From Larix kaempferi (Eukaryota; Streptophyta; Pinopsida; Pinales; Pinaceae): 64,000 bases of DNA. The notes below the pieces were generated by a model, which was given only the letters and a program-made list of their open reading frames with translations, was not told the origin of the DNA and did no database searches. The position numbers and the translations under genes are program-made. Of the stretch, positions 1 to 11,586 are shown one piece after another; position 1 is the first letter of the stretch, and the number at the start of each line of letters is the position of its first letter. The stretch covers positions 39,503,501 through 39,567,500 of the forward strand of contig BSBM01000361.1 in NCBI GenBank assembly GCA_027924585.1, in the 5' to 3' direction.

Positions 1-648
1 CCACTGTCTGACAACATCAACTCCCAGAGCCAACACTTCGGCCACCAGAAACCTATCCAGTCTTTTTGCCACCCTATGTTCCCCAACTCTCTTATTCCTC
101 CAAGTGGGAGTTAACTTGGGGGGTGAAATGTCAAGAAGATCCTTCCTGGCAAATGCTTGAATGAAATAATTTGCTAATGTATCCAGAGCAGCCCGAGGCC
201 CCCACACTTCAGCAGACCCCGGAGTAAGATTTAAATCCCCACCCAAAATCACATCCCTTCCATCAAAAAGATCCATACATAACAAGGAGTCCCAGAATCC
301 AACCCTATTTAAATAGGGCCCGTAGATATTGAGAACCGTGATCATCCGACCTATCTCAGCATCCCAAATTTCCAATCCGATACCAGAAAGGATTCCCCAA
401 GAACAATCACATCTGCAACTCTTTACCTTCCACCCTGATGCCAGCCCTCTAGAGCGCCCCCGAGCATCCACACCAACAAACTTCCAACCAGGAAGCAAAG
501 ATTCTAAAGCCCATACAACTTCCTCACTGCCACCCAAAGTCTCTTGCAACAGCAAAACATCCGGTTGATATAAGTCTACCAGCTTCTTAAGTGACGATTT
601 TTTAATGGGACTTGCCAACCCACGATAGTTGAAGGACAAAAGTTTCAT
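1..648 (-). CDS. LINE ORF2 N-terminus: AP-like endonuclease (partial, runs off left edge)
   Basis: Reading from the ATG at 646-648 on the minus strand gives 216 codons with no stop to the window edge. The order of motifs is that of the endonuclease/exonuclease/phosphatase domain of plant L1-type LINEs: SFNYRG near residue 5, LLLQE near 35 (metal-binding Glu), NIYGP near 130, LGGDLNL near 160, TPTW near 204 and RLDRFL near 220. This enzyme nicks target DNA to prime reverse transcription. The reverse transcriptase should lie beyond position 1. The start is firm because the ORF1 stop overlaps it (ATGA). It is the only clearly undamaged retroelement coding segment here, so the LINE may be fairly young, although its ORF1 is broken. 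Confidence 0.88.
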   Translation of the reverse strand, partial: MKLLSFNYRGLASPIKKSSLKKLVDLYQPDVLLLQETLGGSEEVVWALESLLPGWKFVGVDARGRSRGLASGWKVKSCRCDCSWGILSGIGLEIWDAEIGRMITVLNIYGPYLNRVGFWDSLLCMDLFDGRDVILGGDLNLTPGSAEVWGPRAALDTLANYFIQAFARKDLLDISPPKLTPTWRNKRVGEHRVAKRLDRFLVAEVLALGVDVVRQW

Positions 649-1550
649 AATAAACCCCCATCCAGGGCTGTCACCGCTCTGAGTGCCCACTCAATAGAAG
701 ATTGTGTACCCATCACAAAATCCACTAAATCCCGATCATGTGCTTTAGACAAAAGGGATTTGCAACCCCGACCTATCCCCCCAACACGATAGGCCAAATC
801 AGGAAGTCCCTTCCCCCCCATTCCTTCTACAAGTATCTCCCTACTCTGAAGTGCATTTTGAATACACTATCCACATTAGTAAATAGACAAGGGGCTACCG
901 GACAATGTATGACAGTACGGGCTAGAGGAGGAGACCCAAGACTACCCGCCCAAAATATGAGAGTCAGCAGATTAGGATATAGCAGGAGAAATGAGATTAG
1001 ACATACTTGAGGGATTCACAGATGCACCCCGATGAATAATGTACAGATCCAGTAGCATGCTGGAAATCCTCCACCATTCGAAGCCCTTTCACCATACAAG
1101 CAACAAATCCACTTACAGGATGGAATCCCGAAGCAACAAAGCAACAAGCCACCAAACCACAATGCCAAGAAATCAACAATCAACCACACTTTCCCCAGCG
1201 ATCCCCACAAATCCCCGAAAAATCAGACCCTCCTCCATGGCAAAGAGAAAGACCGACCTCTCGACACCAAGAATCAGAGCAAACATCAGATTGCAGAATA
1301 GGTATTGCTATACAAGAACCATGGCAGAGAAATCGGCATGGGATGATGCCGAGAAAAGGGATATAAAGCAGGTGGTAATATATCCAAGCCGTGTTTTAGA
1401 TCCAAGGTTTCAGTCGTCCAAGAAAATCATCCTCAGGTCCATCGCCGAGAATTCTCTCATGTATTCAAAACCAATCAAACCTTCATCAACAGAAATCGTC
1501 AAATCCCCTGTCTGGACAGTTCCACATACAGAGGAGATTATAGCACCCAT
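645..1550 (-). pseudogene. LINE ORF1 remnant upstream of ORF2
   Basis: The last 60 or so codons (about 840 down to 645) read openly and end in GGLL followed by a TGA that overlaps the ORF2 ATG. At about 835 the frame shifts. Upstream of that, a second frame reads coherently back to about 1000 (for example CPVAPCLFTNVDSVFKMHF). A possible ORF1 start is the ATG at 1548-1550 (MGAIISSVCG), but in-frame stops appear within 60 codons. ORF1 proteins of LINEs are RNA-binding chaperones; I see no zinc knuckle or RRM that proves this. The C-terminal part is well supported; the 5' limit is a guess. Confidence 0.5.
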
Positions 1551-2118
1551 TTTATTAATATGTTATAATGATAATAACAGTATTATAAAAATATCATCAA
1601 TAATTGTTTTTGTTAAATTCCCCCTTAAAAAATTGGATCTCTCTTTTAATTTTTTAATTTTTTTTTTTATTTTAGTTAAATTATGAGCGAACATGAATAT
1701 TTTCATAAGTTATGAGCCGACATGGGAACAGTTGTAAGCACCTCACTTTTGTGCAATGAATGTTGAACTTAGAGCCATAGGGCACCTTGAGGTAGTGGTC
1801 AAACTTGAGGTTCCACCCAAAGAGATTGTATTAAATGATCTCAAGTGACTCGTGATTAAGGTGTGGGTCTTGTCAAAAGAGCTACCCTAGTTCAATTCCA
1901 TTAGGAATGAGCTAATGAAATGAAATCCAAAATCCCAACCATCATACAGATTAATAAAAATTAATGTGGTCGAAACCCGACATAATAATGAATCTATGTT
2001 CAACCATTATAACTATATATAATCTGAAAACTAAAATGAAACTAATCCGTCATATAAGCCAGATACCCATTGCTTTGGCGTGGTTATTGACTGCCAGCCC
2101 CGTTCACATCGTAATTAC
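1551..2118. other. Intergenic stretch between LINE and F-box gene
   Basis: No gene is seen. The first 130 bases are T/A-rich. At 1790-1900 there is an AGTGGT-containing stretch followed 90 bases later by AGTTCAATTCC, loosely like the A and B boxes of a tRNA-derived SINE; no tRNA fold was established. The final bases form the promoter side of the F-box gene. Confidence 0.4.
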
Positions 2119-2125
2119 TATAAAG
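2119..2125 (+). promoter_or_regulatory. Candidate TATA box of the F-box gene
   Basis: TATAAAG lies 129 bases before the start codon at 2254, which would leave a 5' leader of about 100 bases. It is the best TATA match just upstream of the gene; no transcript evidence is available. Confidence 0.4.
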
Positions 2126-2253
2126 AGATCTCTTAGTTTAACGAATCAACGGATCAGAACCTGTTCTCCAATTTTTGGTTTTATTGGCTCGAGTTTTTTT
2201 ATCTCTTGTGATAATAGTTACCTCTCCCTCCCTTTCTCCTTCACCAAGCTATC

Positions 2254-3632
2254 ATGGCGCCTGTGACAGATTTATTCTCCAAGCTTCCAGATGATTTGCT
2301 GTGCTTCATTCTTTCGTATCTCCCAATAAAAGAGGCAGTCAGATCTTCAGTTCTCGCCACAAGATGGCGATATCTCTACCACCAACTTCCCAAGCTTACT
2401 CTCTCCCCAGGGCTTATCAGCCGGGCCAACCCTAATCGACTCGGCACTGCACAGGTGGAGAATATAATCTCCAACATTCTGCTCTTACATTCCTCACATC
2501 TCGAAACCTTCGATCTCTATACGGGAAACGGCTGGCAGTTTACCCCCCAGAATATATGTAAATGGGTGCACTGTGTAGCGTCGAAGAATGTGGAAGACCT
2601 CTCTCTTCGAAGAATGTCGAATACTTTCTATCAAAGGGAAATTTTACCTCCCTCCCTTTTCTTATGTAATAGACTCAGAAGGCTCACACTCTTCGACTAC
2701 ATTTTCTCCAGATTCCCAACTGGTTTTCGTGGATTCAAGCATCTTACTCATTGCTTCTTCCGTAATGTGGAATTCAGAGATGACAGTTTAGCCCTATTTA
2801 TATCTCATTGCCCGCTTCTCGAGAGACTTGATATGGAGGATTGCTTTCTGCCGCAGAGGATCACCATTTCCGCTCCTCACATTGAACATTTATCTATCTA
2901 TACTTTAGCCGCCAACCCAGTGGAGATTTTAACCGTCAACTGCCCGAAGCTTAGACATCTCGGATTATCAGGAAACACAGAGAATTTGAGAGTGAATGGG
3001 CTCTTGTTTCAAGAGCTCTCTTTCGCAGTTACGCACCTTCGGATCCGGGATGCAACTGTAATAGATATGTCATTGGAACGGAGGATAGGTGCAACAAACT
3101 ATTTATCGGTGGAGAGATGTACTGAGATTATAATGGGGAAATTCAAATTTCTGACAAAATTGTTATTACAGGATGACAGGATGGTTATTACTACTCCGAA
3201 TCTGCTCGAAGGGCTTCCTCATCTTGAGACTCTGTCCATACATGGCGCGATTTCTTTGGTAAGAATTTTTTATTATTATTAATTATATTATATGTTCTTG
3301 TTCAGTAAGAAGGAATTTTGGTATGAGGTATTGATTGGTTTGGGGTTTGCAATTTAATGCAGAGTTTAACCAAAGATCCCATTCCAACAAGTTTAGAATC
3401 TCCACTAGTCAATCTCCGGATGGTTGACGCATGTCTCCTGCGTAATTATGCTGAGAAGGAGATTGATGTGTTGGTCTGGTTGCTTGAGAACTCCCCTGCT
3501 CTTGAAACTATGAATGTCACTGTACGACCACGACGACGACGAAAGGACGAAACGTATACACAGCTTTTACGGAGATTGATGGATTCCAATTCCAGGAGAC
3601 CTTCGGCTCCAGCAAGATTACGTTTTAATTGA
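2254..3632 (+). CDS. F-box/LRR/FBD protein, two exons (2254-3258, 3363-3632)
   Basis: Spliced, it encodes 424 residues with no damage. Residues 7-50 form an F-box (LPDDLLCFILSYLPIKEAV then SSVLATRWRYLY), which binds SKP1 in SCF ubiquitin ligases. Residues 100-330 carry irregular plant-type leucine-rich repeats (CPLLERLDMEDC, CPKLRHLGLSG, GLPHLETLSIHG) that would choose the target. Residues 350-387 resemble the FBD domain (VNLRMVDACLL, VLVWLLENSPALETM). The tail is short and arginine-rich. The ATG at 2254 has good context (ATGGCG) and precedes the F-box by six residues. The plant F-box/FBD/LRR family is large and fast-evolving, so the substrate cannot be named. This is the only convincing host protein gene in the window. 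Confidence 0.88.
3259..3362 (+). other. Phase-0 intron of the F-box gene
   Basis: GTAAGA at 3259 and AATGCAG ending at 3362 bound a 104-bp T-rich intron. Without splicing, exon 1 would run only seven more codons to a stop. Removing it joins two frames in phase 0 and brings the FBD segment onto the LRR segment, as in the family. Confidence 0.85.
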
Positions 3633-3637
3633 AGATT

Positions 3638-3757
3638 GAAGATGTGTTACCAGATTTATGAATGTTATCTATGAAGGTTAATGGAAGATGTGTTACCAGA
3701 TTTAATGTGTATTGTTAATGGAAGATGTGTTACCAGATTTATGAATGTTATCTATAT
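3638..3757 (+). repeat. Three short tandem repeats in F-box 3' flank
   Basis: A 21-base core (GAAGATGTGTTACCAGATTT plus A) starts at 3638, 3684 and 3721, with spacers of 25 and 16 bases. The array begins six bases after the stop codon, so it lies in the probable 3' UTR. Confidence 0.9.
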
Positions 3758-3870
3758 AAATATGGATTCTGCTAAGCCACTATGTGAATGCATATAGGCA
3801 TCAAAGTGGATGAGAGACGCATTTGAGGCTAACAAAAATGTGGTAAATTTTGCATTTAACTGAATATGTC

Positions 3871-4082
3871 TGTCCACTATATTGTCGAGGATGGGCTATT
3901 ATCAATCTGGGAAAAAATGATTTTGGTTGATGAAGTTACATGTTTTAAGAGAATGGATTACATTATTCTATATGTATGTCCACTATATTGTCGAGGATGG
4001 GTTATTATCAATCTGGGAAAAAATGATTTTGGTTGATGAAGTTGCATGTTTTAAATGGATGTATTACATTATTCTGTGTTGT
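3871..4082 (+). repeat. Tandem duplication, period 106 bp
   Basis: Two nearly identical copies start at 3871 and 3977, each beginning TGTCCACTATATTGTCGAGG. Only a few bases differ, so the duplication is fairly recent. Confidence 0.9.
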
Positions 4083-7000
4083 AGAGGTTTTTGACTGTGT
4101 TGAATCCATATTTATAATTAAAATTAGCAATTTCAATTTGTTTGATGCTAAATTTTAGCAAAAATTGTAGTGTTGAATTTTGGTGATGGAAAATCTTAAA
4201 AGTAGCTAATTTTGTTGGCTTCTTTATTTTTACCCTTTGAATAAAGCTTTTTAAATACATCTTGTTTGTTGGTCCTGGGAAGCCCATATCAAAAGTTAAA
4301 TACACTTATTTTGAACTTTTTCGGAAATAACTAATTGTGAATTTCACTCTGCTTTGTCTGCTTTATCTTTAACTGACAAAATGAACATTTTTATAAACTT
4401 CAACATGTGGAAATTGGGGACTTGGGAAATTGATGTAAAATCTCAAACTTCACTTTATTTACTTAAGGGTTTTTTGGAGTTATTTCCTATGATCTTTCAG
4501 CATTACTTTTGAATCTAGAATATTAAATTATAGTAGCTAATTTTTCACTTCTGTCCAACCCAAATCACCACGAATCCCAAAAACAAATTATTGAACAAGT
4601 GTACTTTAATGGCAACACGTTACAAAGATTAATGTACACTTTTCCCTCCGTTAACAGATCTGAAATGTCATGTAATAGTTGGTTATACGAGTCTTCCCTC
4701 TTAGCTTCTAGATATGTGTTAAATCACTTAAGGAGTTTAGCTCTTTATGTTATGTCAAATCATTATGAATAACGAGTGTTGAAATTTACTCAATCATGGA
4801 GATGACAAAAGCTGAAAATCAAATTTGCAAGAACTCAAAATTTGGTCAGTTGGAAACTTCACACACACACACTTATGTATGGTACAAGCTAGGAATTAAT
4901 CCCAACCACTAGAGATCCTCTACATGCTACCATCAACATCAACAAGTCCTTCGCACATACAACAAGCTTCCATCACACAAACTCTTCATATTGGCACTAA
5001 ATTGTCTTCTTTATGGTCTAAAAAACCTAGCCATGTTGCATCATACAAGTACATGGCAAGACAACTCTAGACATAGCCTCCAAATCTACATGTCCATCCT
5101 AGGGTTGTGTCCTCAAACCCTAAATCTTCAATTCTTGCATCAACACAAGCACCAGGACCTCCATGGAATATCAAGGATACATTAACAAAGTCTTCTCCCA
5201 AGCAAGGTATCACACAAGGCTCAAGACTCATTAAACTATCTCTCCATGATCTTGCCATAGTGTCACATCCCACAAGGTCAATGCTCCAAAATCATGTGAG
5301 GCGTTAGTCCCACTACGTGTTTTCTACTAGGGTAGAATCCCTAGTAATACAACGAGAGTCATAACAATTGTCATCATCCTCGATATCATGTTCTTTAGGG
5401 AACAAGCCCTAGCATCACAACAACAAACCCTAGATTAAGCTCTCCAAGAACATCCGAGATCTCTCTCTCTCTCTCTCTCCTCTTGTTTATGAACCCTAAT
5501 GTCATGTTCCTAGGGTTTCATCATGAACACTAGCATCTTGCTCCCCACAAGACATCTCCAAGATAATATAAAGAATAGTCTTATCCAAGATAATACAACT
5601 TAGAATAGAGTACAATGATGATACTGGATATAAGAGATCTCTCCATCCTCTCTATGTAGAGTGGGTCAACGTTTTATGTGTAACCAACAAAGAAACCCAA
5701 CTTGGGGTGCTATACATTTCAAGGTTTTATGTCTCAAGCTAGGGTTTATCCAACACCCAAAGTGAAACACCCTCCAAGCATGATCCTCTTGGGGCTTGAT
5801 GTTATTCCTCCAAGATTATGCACTCTTTAACATGTGGTTAGTTCAATGCCCCCTCTTCCATGGTGGTCTACTACGCAAATCTCCTCATGCAAGGTTCTCC
5901 TCTAATTGTGTGCCATATGTCCTCTCATGTCCTCAATGCTACTCTTATGTGTGTCGATTTGGTTACCGAAGCTCTAATGCTTCCCCTCAACATGTCTTCA
6001 GGTCCACAACCAACCTCCATGAAGTATTCTTGTCGACCCAAGTTCCCTCAAGTAAAGTGTCCAACCTCCAGGGTGTATATCCCATGGTCCCAAGCTCCTA
6101 CGGATAAGTGTGCTCCTCCAAGTGTATAACGCTTATCCTTCTCAATGGTTACCTCCCCTAATTGAGCAAGGAAATACTCCATTGTCTACACCCATTGTAT
6201 TATTCATCATGTTTATTAGGGTAAGAAATATTTAGGTAAGTCTATTATGCAAACACTCTAACCAAGATCAATCATCCACCTAAACTAAGTCATCCATATG
6301 TCTATGAAGCATCGTTAGGGGGCTAGTAGACCTATCACTCTCCTAGCAAGGTGAAATCATTTTTGGAGTAACCCTAAAAGAAGATCTGTAATTTTAGTTG
6401 ATTTGATGGTGAATTTTAAAAAATATTGCAACATCATATTTGGTGAGGAAAAATCTAAAAAAGGGCAAATTGTTAGTTTTCTATCGAACTCCAGTTGTTT
6501 ACTTAAATACACTAAACTTGTCTAAAATTATACAACTTTGTCCCATTGAGAAAATCTTGATAAATACATATTGTTTGTTGGTCCTAGGAGGGATAGTTTA
6601 ATAATATAATTTCCTTGATTTGAACTTTATTTTGGATGAAATAGTGGTGAATTTCACTATACTTGGTCTTTGAGTGACAAATTGGACTTTTCAATAGCTT
6701 CAACCCTCTTTGATTATTATATTAGAAAGGGGGTCGTACCACTCCTTGGAAACCTACATCCGCTATGGGATGTAATATTTACTTTGTTAATTTTCTTTTA
6801 TGCCAACCCTCCCTATTTATGTACCCAAGTTAATCCTAAGGGGAGTGTTGCATTGATCTTAAGGGGTATTCCCTTGTGGTATGAGGTGATTACATTGATA
6901 CACCTTGACTGATTTGGTTGTGACCACACTTTATGTTAGTTAGGGTCCACACTAATAGGCCCTAACCCCCCCACACACCCATGAAGCTAAATTCTCAAGC

Positions 7001-7375
7001 ACTTCTTTCAATGGAACTATATTTTTAGTTTTTGTTTTCGAGAATATAACATCTTTGAATTAATATTTCCTTCACAAATGTAAATTACACAAAAAATGTG
7101 CTCGTGGGAACTCCAAAATTACGCTTTTAGAGCATCCAAAAAGAGGCCTTCCATAAAAAATAAGTCCCCCAGTAGTCTTATTAATAATATTCTTCCAATG
7201 GCAAACCCTTTTCAAGGACATCAAAAGTCATCTAAAAAATTCTAACATCCGCTTTAAAATATAAACAAAAAACCTTGCCTATATTTTGAATTGCCCTCCT
7301 TTAGTTGGAGGGACTATTTAAATAGTTAGTTTTCTATGGCTTCAACAAGGACTCCAACATTTCCTTTTTGTGACT

Positions 7376-7376
<1 letters not shown>
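4083..7376. other. Unclassified repeat-like region
   Basis: No gene is supported; the short ORFs have no protein-like character. It contains a CT microsatellite (5461-5479). The segments 4110-4410 and 6390-6710 are diverged direct repeats (shared AAATACAT, TTGTTTGTTGGTCCT and GTGAATTTCACT blocks in the same order). The part between them (4900-6360) is rich in CATCC/CTCC and may be an old element, but no LTR ends, primer site or coding motif was found. Confidence 0.5.

Positions 7377-7378
<2 letters not shown>

Positions 7379-7425
<47 letters not shown>
7379..7425. repeat. GA microsatellite
   Basis: An uninterrupted run of about 23 GA units. Both strands read through it as artificial Arg-Glu or Leu-Ser ORFs, which are not genes. 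Confidence 0.98.
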
Positions 7426-7427
<2 letters not shown>

Positions 7428-7785
7428 CTTTAGAAAGAGAATCAACTTTTGTATTACCATTGATCCTATCTATCACAATTTTGGAGTCATGCATGATTTG
7501 CAATTGGAACACTCTTCTCTCAACTACAAACCTCATTAACAACCTTAAGGCCTTCAAATCTACCTTGCTTTGAAAATAATTTTATGAACCTCCTCAAAGA
7601 AGAGTAAACCTCTTGCCCCAGTTTTCCTGGGCACACTTTAGTGTGACATAACAAAATATCCCCATGCATAAAATGTATCAATACTTGGATTTTTTTTATC
7701 ACCATTTGGGTTTTTACTTACCATGCTTCCATATCCCCTTAAACATATTTTATATGATACAATACCCGAGTAGACTATAAGTCTT

Positions 7786-8446
7786 ATGAAAGAATTTTCC
7801 AGGTTAAATGGGATACATAAGGCAACAATTTCAGATAGAGATCCAAAGTTTACTTCAAACTTTTGGAAGGGCTTATTCAAAGGATTTGGTACAAATCTGA
7901 ATTTAAGCACAAAATATCATCCACTGATAGATGGGGAGACTAAGAGAGTCAACCAGGTTATTGAAGATATGTTAAGAATGTATGTGATGGATCAACCATA
8001 AAAATGGGAAGACTACCTATATTTGGTAGAGTTTGCATATAATAATGGATATCGTGTTTCTCTAAAGATGAATCCATTTGAATCCTTGTATGGTAGAAAG
8101 TACAGTACTCCAATCAATTGGGATGATCTAGTTGATAGAGTAATAGTTGGGCCAGACTTACTCAAAGAAATGGAAGAGCATATGGTAAAAATTAGACAGG
8201 ATTTGAAAATAGCATGGGACCAATAGAAAAGTTATCTAGACAAAGGAATAGCGGTAAAAGAATTTAAAGTGGGCGATCATGTGTATTTGAAAGTCATGAA
8301 AAAGAAGAGTTCCCTGAAATTGGGAATTTGTCCAAAGGTTGTAGCCCGACTTTGTGGGTCATTTTAAATTTTGGATAGGATGGGGCCTATAGCTTATGCA
8401 CTAGCATTTCCTACTTATTTGCATGTGCATAATGTATTTCATGTGT
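7786..8446 (+). pseudogene. Ty3/gypsy integrase, core and C-terminal part (element F, first piece)
   Basis: Visible are ISDRDPKFTSNFWK (second catalytic Asp region), STKYHPLIDGETKRVNQ, FAYNNGYRVSLKMNPFESLYG, and KVGDHVYLKV near the C-terminus. In-frame stops interrupt it at about 8000, 8224 and 8370. The usual GQTERVNQ motif reads GETKRVNQ, so the catalytic Glu is Lys. It ends at VHNVFHV, where the solo LTR begins. It cannot encode active integrase. Confidence 0.85.
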
Positions 8447-10072
8447 TGTCACATCCCCTCTCACCGATCTAGTGCGATGTAGAGAACATGATGCTAAAAT
8501 TGGGCATCTAGCCCCAGATTATCAAATAACATTTATTGAATATAAAAAGACATATGCAGATGCATAAAAATAGGAAACACAGCAGAAGTAAATTCAACTA
8601 CATATCTAACATGCATTCAACATTTTCATGATAGTCATTAAATAAAGACATTGCAGAATCAATACAAGAGAATAATTATCCTGAATCAAAGTAGTCCCGA
8701 GCAACTGGCTATGCAACTGCAATGTTCCACCCAACCATAGGCCAGTTGTGCTTATCAACATCACAACACAACTGCCACCCCCGAGCTGGGCATGATTCCT
8801 ACAAGGAAAAAGGGGACAGCAGACTCACACATAGCCAAATATATGCCAAAATCATTCAAGCCAATCCCCAGTTGGGTTTATCAAGTTGTTAAGGCAATGG
8901 AAGGGAATGAATTGCTAAGCTAGTGAGCTCAATCACAGAGCTATGGTTACCTCTACAAGATATATCTAGCTTGGTACCCACAATACCTACACACCCAGTA
9001 AAAGGAAGTATTCCCTTCACTACTACACAGTCCCTCAGGCCATACCTTCCAATCTAGTATTTTTCAAGATGTGCATAGAAGAGTATCCATCCCTTTTGAT
9101 CTTCTTGAGAGGTTACTTTCCTCGCTAGGTTTATCAAGTCAATTCTGGTCCTCTTCCACTCCTAATTTATTGCTCACAAGTTCAAACCGAAATAGGGATG
9201 CACACAACAGCAAAATCACAAGTGTTGGGCATGAAGAAAAACGTTTTGACAGTGGGATGCCAAAAATGGGGTTTCCATTAGTTTCAGAAAATGTGGGCAA
9301 CCAAAAACGAAATGGTAGATGGGGAATCAAACATGGGAGAGAAAAATCATTTTCAGAAAACGTTTATGGGCATTCAAGGGGTAGAAATGGCCTCTATAAA
9401 TCCCCAAATTGTGACTCCCTTACTCCCAGCCATTGTGCATTACAAAAACGAGTTCCCAGCTATGGAAAAGGAAGGAAAATGATGGAAAAAAAGAAGGAGA
9501 AAGCCCCAACTAGCTTAGATTGCATGAGGGATCAAAGACCATGGGTTAATAATGGCTTGGGAACAATTTCCTGGGTGTTTTCTTGCCCAAGAAGCCAAAA
9601 TACAATTTCCTAGATTGATGGCTTGCCCATACACGAAATTGGATGCCATACCTCCCCATTCTCAAGGCATTAACTACCTCAACCAACTCTTGGAAGAATT
9701 AAATGATTGGGTGCATAAGTCAAAATGGGTAGTTGAGGGTTTATGGGTTCACTCATTGACATTTGGCTTAACACTATTGGCTTAAAGGTTTGAATATTTT
9801 CCCTACCTATTCCTTGTAAAATCATGCGCCCATCTCTTGTTGCATTGCATAGCTAGTTGTGGGTATTTCATTAAAATTCATATTTACATGATGTCTTAAT
9901 TTATATTGTTCCTAGCTAGCACGAGAACCATAGGCATCGATTTTTAATTGACGATACATAAAACGCTAAATTAATGGCAGGGCCTTGGCCTTGATCTCCT
10001 CACCATGATTTAATAGCAATATTTACATCATTTACAATTTTAATGCAATAGGGTCAAAATCGGGATATTACA
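8447..10072 (-). mobile_element. Solo LTR, inverted, inside element F integrase
   Basis: Read on the minus strand it starts TGTAATATCCCG and ends GGGGATGTGACA (TG...CA, 1626 bp), with no internal region. It interrupts the integrase tail, and the protein resumes at HIIEWD on the far side. No matching 5-bp duplication is seen (TGTGT and TACCA), and about ten integrase codons are missing, so a deletion may have accompanied or followed insertion. The start resembles that of insertion D (TGTAACATCCC), as does a shared AAGGCCAA block, suggesting related families. Confidence 0.65.
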
Positions 10073-10276
10073 TACCACATAATTGAATGGGATGTGATAC
10101 AGGTGGAACCAAAAGGAGATATTTCGGTGCAACCGATGTGTATCCTTGATTAGAAAATTACGTTGCTGAGGAACATAGCGATTGGATAGGTAAAGGTCTA
10201 ATGGACCCATTACAGTCCTAAAGAAGCAATGCGGGAGCAAGAGGATGTGATGCAAGAGGTATTCCCACATCTATTT
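10073..10276 (+). pseudogene. Ty3/gypsy integrase C-terminal tail (element F, second piece)
   Basis: After the solo LTR the frame reads HIIEWDVIQVEPKGDI, then QPMCILD, VKV, WTHYSPKEAMREQEDVMQEV and FPHLF with a final TGA. These are the usual closing motifs of plant gypsy integrases lacking a chromodomain. Three in-frame stops are present. It proves that the two pieces are one gene split by the solo LTR. Confidence 0.85.
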
Positions 10277-10345
10277 TGAAGTTTTGATAAAAAAAATTGT
10301 AAATGTACATAGTGCCAATGATGCACTAAGGACAGTGCATAAATT

Positions 10346-10359
10346 AAGGGGGAGGGGAA
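10346..10359 (+). promoter_or_regulatory. Polypurine tract of element F
   Basis: AAGGGGGAGGGGAA sits directly before the TG of the LTR at 10360, where plus-strand DNA synthesis would be primed. Confidence 0.8.
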
Positions 10360-11586
10360 TGTACTACCCCAGTTTTGACCCCATGGTGTAAATTTGTAAA
10401 TATTGATGTTAAAGGCTAAAAGCCAAAAACAAGTGGTTCAGAGTGACCAAGATTATGTAAATATGTACATTTTCATATTAATATAAAATCTCTGATGGCT
10501 ACAGAGGAAGAAGGAAGAAGAAGAGACGGGGGGCTATGAATCTACAAGAGGGGAAGTGATAGTGAAATTAACCTTATTTCCCTAGCTTGATCAATTTAAC
10601 CAGATTCCTAAACCATGATTAATAGACATGATTTGATTAATCATTATTTAATTATATTAAGAAGGTATTAAGAGGGAGAAAGTGGTCACATGTGGAAAAG
10701 CCACATGGAAAGAAAAACCATGCTTATAAAAGTGAAAATTCAAGCTTGGGAGGGGTTCATTCCGCATTGCTTCCCACCATTCGAATTCCATTCACCCTCC
10801 TTCATTTCCATCACCTTGGATTGTCATAGCTTGGTTCCTATGAAAAAGGACCAAGATGCCTTTGTTGAATATAAAATTTACATGCCATTGACCCAGGTAC
10901 AATGGTGCATGAGAGCGACCTAGTTTGTAGCTTGTGCCATGGAGCCCTAATTCAAATAATTCTTGTCTAGCTTCTGTTGGAGAACTAGAAGGGAACTACA
11001 GGCTTCCCAAGGGAATGCTATCTCAAAGAAGGGGTCTTGTTCCTGGAATTGTGCAGGTTGATGGGGAAGGAGAATTGACGATTGGGATAGCTGTGGAGAG
11101 GGTTTCTACACTAGTGGGTTTCCTGAGATATTGAGTTGTGTAGAAGCTGTGGGAAAACCATTAGCCCTTGTGAATTGATAGACCCAACTTGTGGGTGTCC
11201 TGTCAAAGTAAGATATGGATTGATAGAGCCTATGGATGGGAGGAACATCCTTCACCTATATCTATTTGGGGAATAACTGATTAAAATATTAGTCTTTAAC
11301 TAGGTATGAATTCCATGGATAATTTTGTGTTTGCATATTTCTTATTTATCGTTTAATGAATGTCTAATTGTATGGAATTTCATGGCATGGCATGTGTATT
11401 TTATGTTTGAATTTCTTGTAAATTAAAAATATATGCATAAGATAATTTGGGTGACCATGTATATTTTTTTCTTCTGTTGTTTAATTAAACAAATTATGAA
11501 AAAATAAATTGGATTCAAGTGGTGAATGAGTACCTCGTGGTCTCAATGGGTTAAAGAGGTGATTGGGTACATTATAAGTGTAAACA
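10360..11586 (+). repeat. 3' LTR of element F (right end uncertain)
   Basis: It starts TGTACTACCCCAG right after the polypurine tract. A TATA box (TATAAAAG, 10725-10732) supports LTR identity. The end is placed at GTAAACA near 11586 only because of a CA terminus; no second LTR exists for comparison. Confidence 0.55.

Larger units (their letters stand above)
7743..11586 (+). mobile_element. Element F: 5'-truncated Ty3/gypsy fragment with 3' LTR
   Basis: It holds the end of integrase (7786-8446 and 10073-10276), a polypurine tract (10346-10359) and an LTR starting TGTACTACCCC at 10360. It is interrupted by a solo LTR. Gag, protease, RT and the 5' LTR are absent. The integrase tail resembles that of gypsy elements of the Tekay/Reina type, without a visible chromodomain. 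The right end is uncertain: 11586 is the best CA-ending position seen, with no target-site duplication to confirm it. Confidence 0.65.

Noticed and set aside
1039-1686. 215-codon plus-strand ORF
   Set aside because: It lies opposite the LINE ORF1 region, has skewed Ser/Arg/Ile composition and ends in an AT-rich tract; no family resemblance.
5796-6129. Overlapping ORFs of about 100 codons
   Set aside because: Two frames are open together and neither shows a motif; no supporting context.
7336-7573. ORFs of repeated Arg-Glu or Leu-Ser
   Set aside because: They are translations of a GA microsatellite on both strands.
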